Shown here piece after piece: positions 17,351 through 26,921 of a stretch of 33,511 bases of DNA. How positions within the stretch are numbered: position 1 is the stretch's first letter; every line of letters begins with the position of its first letter. The notes beneath the pieces are model-generated. The model was not told the origin of the DNA and searched no databases. It worked only from the letters and a program-made list of their open reading frames with translations. The stretch is from Formivibrio sp. (GTDB lineage Bacteria > Pseudomonadota > Gammaproteobacteria > Burkholderiales > Chitinibacteraceae), in assembly GCA_031291275.1 (NCBI GenBank), contig JARLJJ010000221.1, positions 1-33,511 on the forward strand. The letters are read 5' to 3'. A program made the position numbers and the translations under genes.

Positions 17351-17382
17351 AAACCACTTTGCGCAATGCGGAGTGGTTTTTT
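17351..17382 (+). terminator. Intrinsic terminator after ubiJ
   Basis: AAACCACT (17351-17358) pairs perfectly with AGTGGTTT (17372-17379), with a small inner CGC/GCG helix, and runs into TTTTTT at 17376-17382. It lies 41 bp after the ubiJ stop and closes the glyQ-ubiJ housekeeping run. Confidence 0.9.
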
Positions 17383-18073
17383 ATATGTATTTCCCATGGC
17401 AGTCCCTTGCATAAATGTAATTTTGTATATTACTACCGCCGATGCTTTCTGTTTTCTTTCATTTTGGCTGGTTTGTTTTGGTTGAAGTGTACGGTTTGTA
17501 GTTGTATTGGTCTGACAACATTACCGCTGTTTTTCTTGACGGACTCGACTGCTTGCTCCTAAAGTTCAATGCAGTGCACGCGGCGATGAGTCCCTCCCAG
17601 CTTGTTGCTGCGCTGCGCTTCCAGAATAATTCATCGTGAAGAAGAGGGGTCGACCCATAGTTGCCGTCTGGCGCTACGGACGCTCTTCTCGCGCGCGGTC
17701 CCTGGAGGCAGAAAACTCCCCGGCCAGAGCGTCACGACGTTGACTCAGGCGGGTGGCGCCGGCGCGATTGACCACAAATGCCTTCGTGCAACTCGTACAA
17801 TTGCCATACCGTTGCCAAGCCTTCTAACTCAGTTTCTTGCCGCAGCTAGATCTGATTCCATTTGATTCTCTCATCTGAGTGAATGCCGATCCTGCAGTAT
17901 TGATATCAGCTACCCGAGACCGGCGCATGTCGGCCTCGTTCTATTTCACCAGCAACATCACTTACTTTATGTATGGCTTGATCTTGTCGACCAAGCATCC
18001 TTTTTTGCCTGGATTCTTCTCTCACCATGTGTATCGATGCGGCACGCCAGACAACTTTCTGGCGACAAGCGGT
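17383..18073. other. About 0.7 kb spacer without a convincing gene; weak coding-like remnants
   Basis: The first 150 bp are T-rich. From about 17610 to 17860 the minus strand has short open stretches in two frames (one encodes RLSQRRDALAGEF, another MGRPLFFTMNYSGSAA) that look protein-like but are interrupted by stops and have no start signals. A short plus-strand frame 17927-18088 is hydrophobic and likewise unrecognised. I see no RNA gene and no transposon ends. It may be a decayed insertion between ubiJ and the GGDEF gene. Confidence 0.4.
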
Positions 18074-18100
18074 TTGACTTGTGGATAGCCTGAATATCAT
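18074..18100 (+). promoter_or_regulatory. Weak sigma70-like promoter before the GGDEF gene
   Basis: TTGACT (18074-18079) and TATCAT (18095-18100) are separated by 15 bp, shorter than ideal. They lie just upstream of the CBS-PAS-GGDEF start and after the ubiJ terminator, where a promoter is needed. Confidence 0.35.
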
Positions 18101-18101
18101 G

Positions 18102-18121
18102 TTGTAAGCTTATCTTTACAA
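18102..18121 (+). promoter_or_regulatory. Dyad TTGTAA-N8-TTACAA in the GGDEF-gene leader
   Basis: A perfect 6-bp inverted repeat (18102-18107 and 18116-18121) with an 8-bp centre, ending 3 bp before the AGGGA ribosome-binding site at 18124-18128. It could be an operator at the transcription start or an mRNA hairpin affecting initiation at the TTG codon. Confidence 0.4.
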
Positions 18122-18135
18122 ATAGGGACCAGTTT

Positions 18136-20229
18136 TTGCTGGCGATCCAACAACGTGGGAGTCGCTTCGTGCCGCATATCCCAACGCTGCGTGAATTTGT
18201 TATTCGGCGCGTTCCTTGTCTTTCCGTTGATGACTCGTTGGCGCAGGCAAGTAGGCTGCTGGCCAGAGAGCATGCAAACCACCTGGTGGTGTTGCATGCG
18301 ACTAAACCGGTGGGCGTTCTTACTCCCGACAGTTTGCTCGATGCGTGGTGTCAAGGCAGTGCCGGTGAGACCCGTCTGGATCGCATTCCTCTGACTGTGG
18401 TTCCCAGCCTGACAGAGGATACCGATTGGCAAGAAGCCTTGCGTTGTCTGGTTGAGCCAATGGCCTTGGGTATGGTGTTGGTAATCGATAAAGCGGGCGC
18501 ATTGCAGGGACTGCTGACTGAGGAAGATTTTTGTCATCAACTCGGGTTGTCTCAGCTTGCCGGGGCTCATACGGTTCTCGATGCTGTATCTGATTCCGAA
18601 CAGAAGCTCAAAATGGTGTTCGATTGCACCCGGATTTTTCTTGGGCTGCTTGAGCCGGATGGACGCGTGATCATCGCCAATCGTGCCGCGCTGGAGTTGA
18701 TTCCCGCGAAACTGCAGGATGTTGTCGGCTTGCCGTTCTGGGAAGCGCCGTGGTGGATGCACGACATAAAGCTGCAAACACAGGTTCATGATGCCGTTGT
18801 CATGGCGCAACGCGGTGAAGTCAGTGGCTTTGAAGCAAACCACGTCGTGGCAGGTGGCGAGTTGATCCATATTGATTTCACCCTGCGCCCCATTTCTGAT
18901 GATGCAGGTGCGGTGCGGTACTTGTTGCCAGAAGGCCGGGATGTGACTGAACGTCGCCGTGCGGAATGGGCACTTCAGGCTAGTCAGATTCATTATCAAG
19001 CGTTACTGAATGCGTCACCGGTGGGTGTGATCGAACTCGATGCTGCGGGCCATTGCATCTATGTCAATGAGAAATACATCGAGATCACCGGGCAGTCTTT
19101 GACTCAGGCATTGGGCGATGGATGGGTTTGCTCAATTCATCCCGATGATTGGGATCAATTGGCGTTGGTCAAGGCGGCGGTTTATTCACGCGCCGAAGCT
19201 GGCCATCTGGAATGCCGCTACCTGTTGCCTGACGGTCAAGTTGCCTGGATGGTAGGGCAGGCCGTGCCAATGAGAACGAGCTCAGGCGTGGTGTCCGGAA
19301 TGATCCTCACCTTGGTTGATATTACCGAACATAAAGAGCTGGAAATCCGGCTGCGTTTGGCTGCGTCGATGTATGAAACCAGCAGCGAAGGCATTCTGGT
19401 GGTTGATGCCCAAAACCATATTGTTTCAGTCAATCCGGCGTTCACCACCTTGTTGGGATATGAAGCCACCGAGGTTTTGGGGCGTGATCCAGGAGAGCTG
19501 GGCGCCAGTCGTAATGCGCCTTCGTTATACAAAAACCTGTGGCTGGCGGTGGAAAAAAGTGGTCATTGGCAAGGCGAAATATGGAATTGCTGCAAGGATG
19601 GTCAAGAGGTGGCACTGTGGATGACGGTCAATACCCTGTTTAACAGTGAGGGGAAAGTCCAGTGGCGTTTTGCCCTGTTTTCCGACATCACCGAAAAGAA
19701 ACGCAACGAAGAATTGATCTGGCACCAAGCCAACTACGATGCGTTGACCGGACTGCCCAATCGGCGCTTGTTCCGCGACCGATTGCAGCAGGAAATGAAA
19801 AAAGCGGCGCGTTACGGGATTAGTCTGGCTTTGTTTTTTATCGACCTGGATCATTTCAAGGATGTAAATGATTGCTTTGGTCATGATTGTGGGGACCGGC
19901 TTCTGGTCGAGGCGGGCGAGCGAATTCGGCGTTGCTTGCGTGATTCCGATACGGTGGCGCGCTTGGGCGGGGATGAATTTACGGCCATTTTGCCCAATAT
20001 AACCGAACTGCGACGTGCCGAAGATGCTGCGCTCGCGATTACCCAGACGCTGGCGCAACCGTTCGTTATTGATGGTCAGGAATCAAACGTGTCTGCCAGC
20101 ATCGGCATTGCATTTTATCCGCAGGATGGGGCTACGGATCTCGTTTTGCTCAAACAGGCCGATCGTGCCATGTACTTGGCAAAAGCCAAGGGACGCAACT
20201 GTTTTAGCTGCGTGCAGCACCCGCAGTAG
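18136..20229 (+). CDS. Diguanylate cyclase with CBS pair and three PAS domains
   Basis: A 697-residue cytoplasmic protein. Residues about 10-145 form a CBS-domain pair ([21 protein letters not shown], split in parts, then HLVVL...GVLTPDSLL and [21 protein letters not shown]), followed by PAS domains at about 155-275, 285-400 and 405-520 and a C-terminal GGDEF domain (about 525-690). The active site GGDEF (611-615) is intact, and RDSD (602-605) five residues before it is the RxxD product-inhibition site, so it should make c-di-GMP with feedback control. No membrane segments are seen. The start is TTG at 18136 with AGGGA 7 bp upstream; no better codon exists. The CBS pair suggests adenine-nucleotide sensing. 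It lies between ubiJ and ubiB. Confidence 0.9.
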   Translation: MLAIQQRGSRFVPHIPTLREFVIRRVPCLSVDDSLAQASRLLAREHANHLVVLHATKPVGVLTPDSLLDAWCQGSAGETRLDRIPLTVVPSLTEDTDWQEALRCLVEPMALGMVLVIDKAGALQGLLTEEDFCHQLGLSQLAGAHTVLDAVSDSEQKLKMVFDCTRIFLGLLEPDGRVIIANRAALELIPAKLQDVVGLPFWEAPWWMHDIKLQTQVHDAVVMAQRGEVSGFEANHVVAGGELIHIDFTLRPISDDAGAVRYLLPEGRDVTERRRAEWALQASQIHYQALLNASPVGVIELDAAGHCIYVNEKYIEITGQSLTQALGDGWVCSIHPDDWDQLALVKAAVYSRAEAGHLECRYLLPDGQVAWMVGQAVPMRTSSGVVSGMILTLVDITEHKELEIRLRLAASMYETSSEGILVVDAQNHIVSVNPAFTTLLGYEATEVLGRDPGELGASRNAPSLYKNLWLAVEKSGHWQGEIWNCCKDGQEVALWMTVNTLFNSEGKVQWRFALFSDITEKKRNEELIWHQANYDALTGLPNRRLFRDRLQQEMKKAARYGISLALFFIDLDHFKDVNDCFGHDCGDRLLVEAGERIRRCLRDSDTVARLGGDEFTAILPNITELRRAEDAALAITQTLAQPFVIDGQESNVSASIGIAFYPQDGATDLVLLKQADRAMYLAKAKGRNCFSCVQHPQ

Positions 20230-20323
20230 GATGGGCGAAGAGGTTTTATGCGTCTTTCGCCCACTGTGGGCGGAAAGTTGCGATAATTCGTTCGTCCCTT
20301 CAAGCCGTGGTCGCACATCTGTC

Positions 20324-21841
20324 ATGCACCTTTTCCGTTTGTTAAAAATAATCCGGGTGGTCATTACCTTCGGGTTGGACGAATTCTTGCTCGGCCATGA
20401 GCGCGTACGGGGCCTGCGTGCCGCCGTTGCGACCCTGCTGTTCTGGCGTCGCTTGCAGGCCCCCCGCGCTGAACGCTTGCGCTGTGCTTTGGAAGCGCTC
20501 GGGCCGATCTTTGTCAAATTCGGCCAGGTGCTCTCGACCCGGCGCGACTTGTTGCCGCCGGATATTGCCGATGAACTGGCCAAGCTGCAGGATCAAGTGC
20601 CACCTTTCCCGGCCGAGATTGCGGTGGCAGTCATAGAAAAAAGCTTGCAACGACCGCTGGCAGAGCTGTTTGCACGCTTCGAGCACGAGCCAGTCGCCTC
20701 CGCTTCGGTTGCGCAGGTGCATTACGCCGAGTTGCACGATGGTCGTCGGGTGGCAGTGAAAGTGCTGCGTCCGGACATCATGCCGGTGATTGAAAGTGAT
20801 CTGGCGCTGCTGAACCTGCTTGCCATTTGGGTGGAGAAGCTCTTTGCCGATGGCCGCCGCTTGCGCCCGCGTGAAGTGGTTGCCGAGTTCGACCGATATT
20901 TGCACGATGAGCTGGATCTGATGTTCGAGGCTGCCAATGCCTCGCAGTTACGGCGCAATTTTGCCGATTCGCCGGTGTTGCTGGTGCCGGAGGTTTTCTA
21001 CGATTACTGCGCGCGCGATGTGCTGGTGCTGGCGTGGATGGAGGGTGTGCCGGTCAGCCGGATTGATGAACTGCGCGCTGCAGGTGTCGATCTCAAACAG
21101 TTAGCCCGGAATGGCGTGGAAATCTTTTTTACCCAGGTCTTTAGTCATGGTTTCTTTCATGCCGACATGCATCCGGGCAATATTTTTGTGACCCCGCAAG
21201 GGCAGTATATTGCGCTGGATTTTGGTATTGTCGGTACGTTATCGGATTTCGATAAACAGTATCTGGCGATCAATTTCCTCGCGTTCTTCAATCGCGATTA
21301 TCTGCGCGTGGCCACTGCGCATATCGAATCTGGCTGGGTGCCGGCCGATACACGTCCCGAAGCGTTGGCATCCGCAGTTCGCACGGTCTGCGAGCCATTT
21401 TTCAACAAGCCGTTGGCGCAAATTTCTTTTGGTATGGTGCTGATGCGCCTGTTTGAAGTCTCGCGTCGTTTCAATGTCGAAATTCAGCCACAGTTGGTTC
21501 TACTGCAAAAAACACTGCTCAATATTGAAGGATTGGGGCGTCAGCTTGATCCAGAGTTGGACCTCTGGCAAACCGCCAAGCCGTTTCTGGAACGCTGGAT
21601 GAATGAACAGATCGGCTGGCGGGGCGTTCTGGGGAATCTGAAGCGCGAGGTACCGCTTTGGGCTGCCTTGCTGCCGAGCTTGCCACGGCGTTTGAACGAA
21701 CTGGTCAATCGCGATCCGATGCCGGTGTTGCTTAAGGGGTATGAAGGCTTGCTGCGGGAACAAAAAAAGCGCAACGGATGGTTGGGCGTGATTGCGCTGT
21801 TGCTGACAGGGATATTGCTTGCGCTTTGGCTGCCGTTTTGA
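20324..21841 (+). CDS. ubiB: Ubiquinone biosynthesis regulatory protein kinase-like UbiB
   Basis: A 505-residue ABC1/ADCK/UbiB-family atypical kinase needed for ubiquinone synthesis. The KxGQ motif is in [17 protein letters not shown], the alanine-rich loop ASASVAQVH replaces a normal glycine loop, VAVKVLRP holds the ATP lysine, and HADMHPGN plus LDFGIVG are the catalytic-loop and DFG equivalents. A C-terminal hydrophobic hairpin (about 480-504) anchors it at the inner membrane. Start ATG 20324 matches the family N-terminus; the longer frame reads back into the preceding gene. A small hairpin (CGCCC/GGGCG, about 20258-20272) lies between the genes without a T-run, so read-through from the GGDEF gene is possible. 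Confidence 0.96.
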   Translation: MHLFRLLKIIRVVITFGLDEFLLGHERVRGLRAAVATLLFWRRLQAPRAERLRCALEALGPIFVKFGQVLSTRRDLLPPDIADELAKLQDQVPPFPAEIAVAVIEKSLQRPLAELFARFEHEPVASASVAQVHYAELHDGRRVAVKVLRPDIMPVIESDLALLNLLAIWVEKLFADGRRLRPREVVAEFDRYLHDELDLMFEAANASQLRRNFADSPVLLVPEVFYDYCARDVLVLAWMEGVPVSRIDELRAAGVDLKQLARNGVEIFFTQVFSHGFFHADMHPGNIFVTPQGQYIALDFGIVGTLSDFDKQYLAINFLAFFNRDYLRVATAHIESGWVPADTRPEALASAVRTVCEPFFNKPLAQISFGMVLMRLFEVSRRFNVEIQPQLVLLQKTLLNIEGLGRQLDPELDLWQTAKPFLERWMNEQIGWRGVLGNLKREVPLWAALLPSLPRRLNELVNRDPMPVLLKGYEGLLREQKKRNGWLGVIALLLTGILLALWLPF

Positions 21842-22012
21842 GATGAACTGACAGCCCAAAGGCTTGGGATGCGTTTGAAGGTCACTGATCTCTCTGCAAT
21901 GGGTAACAAAATACCTTTTCCATTGCCACCAATCGAGAGCGGTTCTTAGTTAAAATCTCTCGGTAAGACAAACAAATTGTTGAACTCGCACATAAAACTA
22001 ATGGAAACCACG

Positions 22013-24775
22013 ATGGCTGATTTCGACTCTCTGGCTGATACCGATTTGCCACTCCAGCAGGATATTGAGCTCTTGGCGCAATTGCTGGCCAATACCATTC
22101 GTGAGCAGGCTGGTAATGCCACTGCCGAGCAAATCGAATCCATTCGTGCCTTGGCAGTCAGCTATGTGCGCGGTGATCCGCAGGCCGGTCCCGTGTTGGC
22201 GCAGTCGCTTTCTGCCTTGGATGTCCCGACGGCCATCGCCGTCGTGCGTGCGTTCAGCTATTTTTCGCACCTGTCCAATATCGCTGAAGACATGCACCAC
22301 AACCGGCGCCACCGTATCCAGCGCATGCAGGAATGTGTCCCGCAAACCGGCAGCGTTGAAGCGGCGATTGTCGATTTGACTGAGCGCGGGGTTTCCGCAC
22401 GCGAGATACTGGATCTGTTGAGCGAGACACTGATTGCCCCGGTGATGACGGCGCATCCGACGGAAGTGAAGCGCAAAACCATGCTTGACTGGCACCGCGA
22501 TGTCTCGGACCTTTTGGTCGAGCGGGATCGCACCCGGATGACGCCGGACGAGAAAGCGGAAAACCTGGCTGCGCTGGAGCGGGCACTTCAGGCGCTTTGG
22601 CAAACCCGCGAAATTCGTGTAGCTAAATTGACTGTGCGCGATGAGATCGAAAACGGCGTGGCTTATTTCCGCAAGAGTTTCCTGCCGGAATTGCCCCGCC
22701 TGTGTACGGATCTGGAAGACCGGATCTCAGCGATGCTGAATTCTCCAGTGAATCTGCCCGATTTCATCCATATCGGCAGTTGGATCGGCGGGGACCGTGA
22801 TGGCAATCCTTTCGTCACGGCCGATGTATTGCGCCACGCGGTTTCTCGGCAGGCCGGGGTGGCGCTGGATTATTACTACCAGCAGTGCTTGAAGCTGGAA
22901 AACGAGCTATCCATGTCGGTGCGCCTTGTTCAGGTGGATCAGGCCTTGATGAAACTGGCAGAGCAAGCACCGCATGATGCCGATCTGGACCGGCGCATTG
23001 AAGAGCCCTATCGCCTGGCAGTAAGTGCAGTTCGGATACGTATTTTTGCCACGGCGGTAAAAATCGGCACCTATCACCACAGTTTGCATCAGGAGTTCGT
23101 GGTTGAGCCGTATGCGTGCGCGCGCGAATTGAGTGCGGATTTGGCGATCATCGCCGGCTCGCTCAAAGTGCATGGTGCTGCTCGCCTGGCGGATGGCCGG
23201 TTGCGTCAATTGCAGCGTGCCGTGGGTATTTTTGGTTTCCATATGGCGCCGATTGATATGCGCCAGTATTCCGGCATGCACGAAAAAGTCATTGCCGAAT
23301 TGTTCGATAAAGCCGGACTCGAAGACTACCTGGCGTTGGACGAATCTTCGCGCCGGGTGGTGTTATTACGCGAACTTGCCAGCCCGCGCCCCTTGTATTG
23401 CCCCGACCTGGAATACAGCGTGGATGCGTGCAAAGAACTCGATATCTTCCGTGCCGCACGCGAAATCAAGGATCGTTATGGTGATGCGGTGCTACCCAAC
23501 TACATCATTTCCAACTGCGATTCTGTTTCCGATCTGCTCGAAGTGGCAGTGTTGATGAATGAAGTGGGACTGGTGCAAATCGCGCCGGTGCCACGCTGTC
23601 GCATCAATATCATTCCGCTGTTTGAAACGATCGGCGACCTGCGCGGTTGTGGTCAGATCATGACGGATCTGCTGGCGCTGCCGCAATGGCGCCAGATGCT
23701 GGCTTGTCGTGACAAGGTCCAGGAAGTGATGCTCGGCTATTCGGACTCCAACAAGGATGGCGGTTATCTCACCTCCAACTGGGAGCTCTACAAGGCAGAA
23801 ATGACGCTGGTGAAGATCTTTGATCAGGCGGGGATCAAGATGCGCCTGTTCCATGGTCGCGGCGGTACGGTTGGTCGCGGCGGCGGTCCGGCTTATGACG
23901 CAATTCTGGCCCAGCCGGCCGGTACGGTGAATGGCCAGATCCGTATTACCGAGCAGGGCGAAGTGATCGCCTCCAAGTATGCCGACCGCGAAGTCGGCCG
24001 GCGCAATCTGGAAATCCTGGTAGCCGCCACGCTGGAGGCCAGTTTCCCTTCCGAAGAAGCGCGTTCGCTCGATACGCCTGAGCGCCATGCTTTGATGGAG
24101 CGTCTGTCCTTGCGTGCCTACCAAGCTTACCGCGATCTGGTCTATGCCACGCCGGATTTCATCACTTATTTCCGCGAGGCCACGCCGATCAACGAAATTC
24201 CGAACCTTAACATCGGTTCGCGACCTTCGGCGCGCAAGAGCACCAATTCGATTGCTGATCTGCGGGCAATTCCCTGGGTGTTCTCGTGGTCACAATGCCG
24301 TCTGATGTTGCCGGGCTGGTTTGGTTTTGGTACCGCTATCAGCGAATATCTGGCCGAGAGCGGTGAGGAAGGCTTGGCGACATTGCGCGGGTTTTATCAG
24401 GAATGGCCGTTCTTCCGTTCGACCATCTCCAATATGGAAATGGTGCTGGCCAAGTCGGATATTGAAATTGCCCGCCGTTATGCCGATCTGGTTCAGGATC
24501 AAATGGTCGCGGACCGCATTTTTGGCCGTATTCGCCAAGGTTGGCAAAGAACGCTGGATGCCGTGCTGGCCATTACAGGGAATGATGCACTGCTGGACGA
24601 TAATCCGGTACTGCAGCGTTCGCTGGCTAATCGCCTGCCGTATCTTGATCCGCTCAACCATTTGCAGGTCGATCTGCTCAAGCGCATGCGCGCGGGGGAT
24701 GCGAGCGAGGAAGTCCAGCATGCGGTACATTTAACCATCAACGGTGTGGCTGCTGGGTTGCGCAACAGCGGGTAG
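22013..24775 (+). CDS. ppc: Phosphoenolpyruvate carboxylase
   Basis: A 920-residue enzyme that forms oxaloacetate from PEP and bicarbonate. The catalytic histidine lies in TAHPTEVKR, with GYSDSNKDGG, the glycine-rich FHGRGGTVGRGGGP loop and the C-terminal RNSG all in place; the allosteric-site arginine and lysine region near the C-terminus appears normal. ATG 22013 is preferred because GGAA lies 6 bp upstream; ATG 22001 is possible and would add four residues. The gene is alone on its transcript as far as can be seen, with about 170 bp upstream containing an inverted CGAGAG/CTCTCG pair (21933-21962 region). Confidence 0.97.
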   Translation: MADFDSLADTDLPLQQDIELLAQLLANTIREQAGNATAEQIESIRALAVSYVRGDPQAGPVLAQSLSALDVPTAIAVVRAFSYFSHLSNIAEDMHHNRRHRIQRMQECVPQTGSVEAAIVDLTERGVSAREILDLLSETLIAPVMTAHPTEVKRKTMLDWHRDVSDLLVERDRTRMTPDEKAENLAALERALQALWQTREIRVAKLTVRDEIENGVAYFRKSFLPELPRLCTDLEDRISAMLNSPVNLPDFIHIGSWIGGDRDGNPFVTADVLRHAVSRQAGVALDYYYQQCLKLENELSMSVRLVQVDQALMKLAEQAPHDADLDRRIEEPYRLAVSAVRIRIFATAVKIGTYHHSLHQEFVVEPYACARELSADLAIIAGSLKVHGAARLADGRLRQLQRAVGIFGFHMAPIDMRQYSGMHEKVIAELFDKAGLEDYLALDESSRRVVLLRELASPRPLYCPDLEYSVDACKELDIFRAAREIKDRYGDAVLPNYIISNCDSVSDLLEVAVLMNEVGLVQIAPVPRCRINIIPLFETIGDLRGCGQIMTDLLALPQWRQMLACRDKVQEVMLGYSDSNKDGGYLTSNWELYKAEMTLVKIFDQAGIKMRLFHGRGGTVGRGGGPAYDAILAQPAGTVNGQIRITEQGEVIASKYADREVGRRNLEILVAATLEASFPSEEARSLDTPERHALMERLSLRAYQAYRDLVYATPDFITYFREATPINEIPNLNIGSRPSARKSTNSIADLRAIPWVFSWSQCRLMLPGWFGFGTAISEYLAESGEEGLATLRGFYQEWPFFRSTISNMEMVLAKSDIEIARRYADLVQDQMVADRIFGRIRQGWQRTLDAVLAITGNDALLDDNPVLQRSLANRLPYLDPLNHLQVDLLKRMRAGDASEEVQHAVHLTINGVAAGLRNSG

Positions 24776-24852
24776 GATGACTGCCAGATTTTGCTGCTCA
24801 TGATGCTTGCAGCCTTGTAACGCCTGAATGTACTTCTTGCCGGAGTTTTGGG

Positions 24853-25338
24853 ATGGGACATTTTTTATCGGCTGGCCTGATCATGCTGGTCATGGCGATG
24901 AGTGGCGTTGCACAGGCGGCCAGCATTCCTTCCCATTTTTCCGACAACGTCGAAGCGGCACTGACCTGCCGCAGCGAATGGTCGCCCGATTATTGGCGCA
25001 GTTATTTCCGCCAATATCTCGGGCAGCCGCTGCGCGTCTGGGGTGAGGCTGAATGGTACAATGCCGAGGGCGCAGAGCTGGCCGGGAATCAAATCAAGGA
25101 AGCGTTTGTCAATGTGTCCGAATCCAATGCCTTGATGCTTGGCGTGCTGATTGAAACCCCAGTATCCGAGGTTCGTAAAAAAATTGAAGAACGGCTGGGG
25201 ATGATCTTTGTTGAATTGCCCGGTCCGTATCCACGATATTTATCCCAGACCGGTAGTGTCCTGGTTGGTCTGGCCGATCCAGAAAAACCGAAAACCAAGT
25301 GGTATTGCGCGCGCTGGAATTTGGGTAACCGGCCCTGA
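24853..25338 (+). CDS. Exported protein of unknown function
   Basis: I do not recognise this 161-residue protein. It has a clear signal peptide (about 1-22, ending in AQA) and a mature, mixed alpha/beta part with two cysteines (LTCRSEW and KWYCARW) that could form a disulfide in the periplasm. GGAG lies 8 bp before the ATG. The next gene, a predicted single-pass membrane protein, begins 10 bp after its stop, and murB follows that, so the three are probably one transcript. Envelope location is inferred from the signal peptide; function is open. Confidence 0.85.
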   Translation: MGHFLSAGLIMLVMAMSGVAQAASIPSHFSDNVEAALTCRSEWSPDYWRSYFRQYLGQPLRVWGEAEWYNAEGAELAGNQIKEAFVNVSESNALMLGVLIETPVSEVRKKIEERLGMIFVELPGPYPRYLSQTGSVLVGLADPEKPKTKWYCARWNLGNRP

Positions 25339-25348
25339 GGGAGAGGAA

Positions 25349-25831
25349 TTGAACGATTTTCTGCAAAGCATTGGCATTCCGCGCAATATGTATCTGCTGC
25401 TTACTATTGCGATTTATCTGATTATTTCCACCGTGCTGTCCCGTTTCGGCGGGTGGTATGAGCTGGCAGCGCGCTACCCGGCGCTGGGTGAGCCTGCCGG
25501 GGGCGAGAAGTTCAGCTTCCGCTCGGTGACGCTGCGCAAATGGCGTTTCCCGACCAATTATACCGGCTTCGTCACGGTGATCCTGATCGATCAGGGCGTG
25601 TATCTGAACGTGGCGCTGTTCTTCCGCTTTCAGCATGAACCGATCTTTATTCCCTGGAATGCGATCGAAAAAGTCACGCCGGGTTCAACGCTGGTGACGC
25701 AGTTTTTTACCCTGCAGGTGGCGGGGATCAAGACCGGGATCACGATTTCCGGCGAGCCTGGGCAAAAAATCGCGCAACGCGTGACCGTGCTGGATAACTA
25801 CAAACGTCGCAAGGGCAAAGCCGCGAGATGA
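25349..25831 (+). CDS. Single-pass membrane protein of unknown function
   Basis: A 160-residue protein with one hydrophobic helix (about 14-30, beginning MYLLLTIAIYLII) near the N-terminus and a beta-rich remainder whose layout (strand-rich, FRFQHEPIFIPWNAIEKV, final basic helix) recalls PH-like or bPH domains. That comparison is by pattern only. The start is TTG 25349 with GGGAG 5 bp upstream, 10 bp after the previous stop; the only later ATG (25388) lacks a ribosome-binding site and would cut into the helix. murB starts 7 bp after its stop. It ends in a lysine/arginine-rich tail, suggesting a cytoplasmic C-terminus. Confidence 0.8.
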   Translation: MNDFLQSIGIPRNMYLLLTIAIYLIISTVLSRFGGWYELAARYPALGEPAGGEKFSFRSVTLRKWRFPTNYTGFVTVILIDQGVYLNVALFFRFQHEPIFIPWNAIEKVTPGSTLVTQFFTLQVAGIKTGITISGEPGQKIAQRVTVLDNYKRRKGKAAR

Positions 25832-25838
25832 CCGTTTC

Positions 25839-26855
25839 ATGTTGCTGATTCAAACCGCTGTTGATCTCGCGCCTTTCAATACGCTGGGACTTCCCGCGCG
25901 TGCCAGCCATTTCGTTCTGCTGCAAGCGGCCGACGAACTGACCGTGCTGCGCGCCGACCCGGGTCTTGCGGCCGTGCCATGGCGTGTACTGGGTGGTGGC
26001 AGTAATTTGTGGTTGTCCGGCAATCTCGATGCCTTGGTTATCAAGGTGGAAATAAGCGGTCGACGCAAGATCAAGGAAGATGCCGATGCTGTGTATGTGG
26101 CGGCAGGGGCGGGCGAGGACTGGGATGGTTTTGTGCAATGGACGCTGGCGCAAGGCTGGGGCGGGCTGGAAAATCTGGCGTTGATACCTGGAACGGTGGG
26201 TGCTGCACCAGTGCAGAACGTGGGCGCTTATGGCATCGAGGTCAAGGATAGTTTGCATGAATTGACCGCTGTGCATTTGCATACGGGAGAAGTGCGCCGA
26301 TTCAATAATGCCGATTGCTGCTTTGCGTATCGAGACAGTTTTTTCAAGCACGATGGCGCGAACCAATGGTTGATTACCGAAGTGGTATTTCGCTTGCCCA
26401 AAGAGCATCAAGTTAGCACGGGGTATGGCGAGATTAGCAAGGAGCTTGCCGCTCTGAATCTTCCTGCCACGCCGCAAGCGGTCGCGCAGGCGGTATGCAA
26501 TGTTCGTCGGCGTAAATTGCCCGATCCCGCAGTGATCGGTAATGCCGGTAGTTTCTTTCATAACCCGCTGGTGGATGCCGCCCAGCGCACACGCCTTCTG
26601 TCCGAGTATCCTGCCCTGGTTTCCTATCTGCAGCCGGATGGGCGTTACAAACTTGCCGCTGGTTGGTTGATCGAGCAAGCTGGCTGGAAGGGCCGCCGTC
26701 TTGGCCCGGTCGGCATGTACGAAAAGCAGGCGTTGGTGCTGGTAAATCATGGGGGGGCAAGTGGGCATGATGTTGCAACCCTTGCGGAAGCGGTGCAGTC
26801 CGATGTGCTGGCCAAATTTGGTGTGTTGTTGGTCGCGGAGCCAGTACGCTGGTAG
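25839..26855 (+). CDS. murB: UDP-N-acetylenolpyruvoylglucosamine reductase
   Basis: A 338-residue FAD enzyme that reduces UDP-GlcNAc-enolpyruvate to UDP-MurNAc, the second committed step of peptidoglycan synthesis. Motifs: NTLGLPA, the FAD loop VLGGGSNLWL, IPGTVGAAPVQNVGAYG, YRDSFF (catalytic arginine), GNAGSFFHNP (catalytic serine) and the C-terminal LVAEPV (glutamate). The YRDSFF loop and full length place it in the E. coli-like type I group. It starts 7 bp after the preceding membrane-protein gene. Confidence 0.96.
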   Translation: MLLIQTAVDLAPFNTLGLPARASHFVLLQAADELTVLRADPGLAAVPWRVLGGGSNLWLSGNLDALVIKVEISGRRKIKEDADAVYVAAGAGEDWDGFVQWTLAQGWGGLENLALIPGTVGAAPVQNVGAYGIEVKDSLHELTAVHLHTGEVRRFNNADCCFAYRDSFFKHDGANQWLITEVVFRLPKEHQVSTGYGEISKELAALNLPATPQAVAQAVCNVRRRKLPDPAVIGNAGSFFHNPLVDAAQRTRLLSEYPALVSYLQPDGRYKLAAGWLIEQAGWKGRRLGPVGMYEKQALVLVNHGGASGHDVATLAEAVQSDVLAKFGVLLVAEPVRW

Positions 26856-26921
26856 ATTTGTGCTGGTGTGTGACCTCCCCTTGTTGTTCAATCTGTTTAA
26901 ATATTTTTCTCCGGATTACCC

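Noticed and set aside
17573..17584. AGTGCACGCGGC shared with 31220-31231
   Set aside because: Only 12 bases match and the flanks are unrelated; likely chance.
18097..18999. 300-codon minus-strand frame opposite the GGDEF gene
   Set aside because: It is antisense to the well-supported CBS-PAS coding sequence, has no recognisable domain and no start signals.
21923..21956. Possible ppc promoter (TTGCCA and TAAAAT)
   Set aside because: Spacing is 22 bp, too long for sigma70; not listed as a feature.
25740..26891. 383-codon minus-strand frame over murB
   Set aside because: Antisense to a clear MurB coding sequence, with no domain signature.
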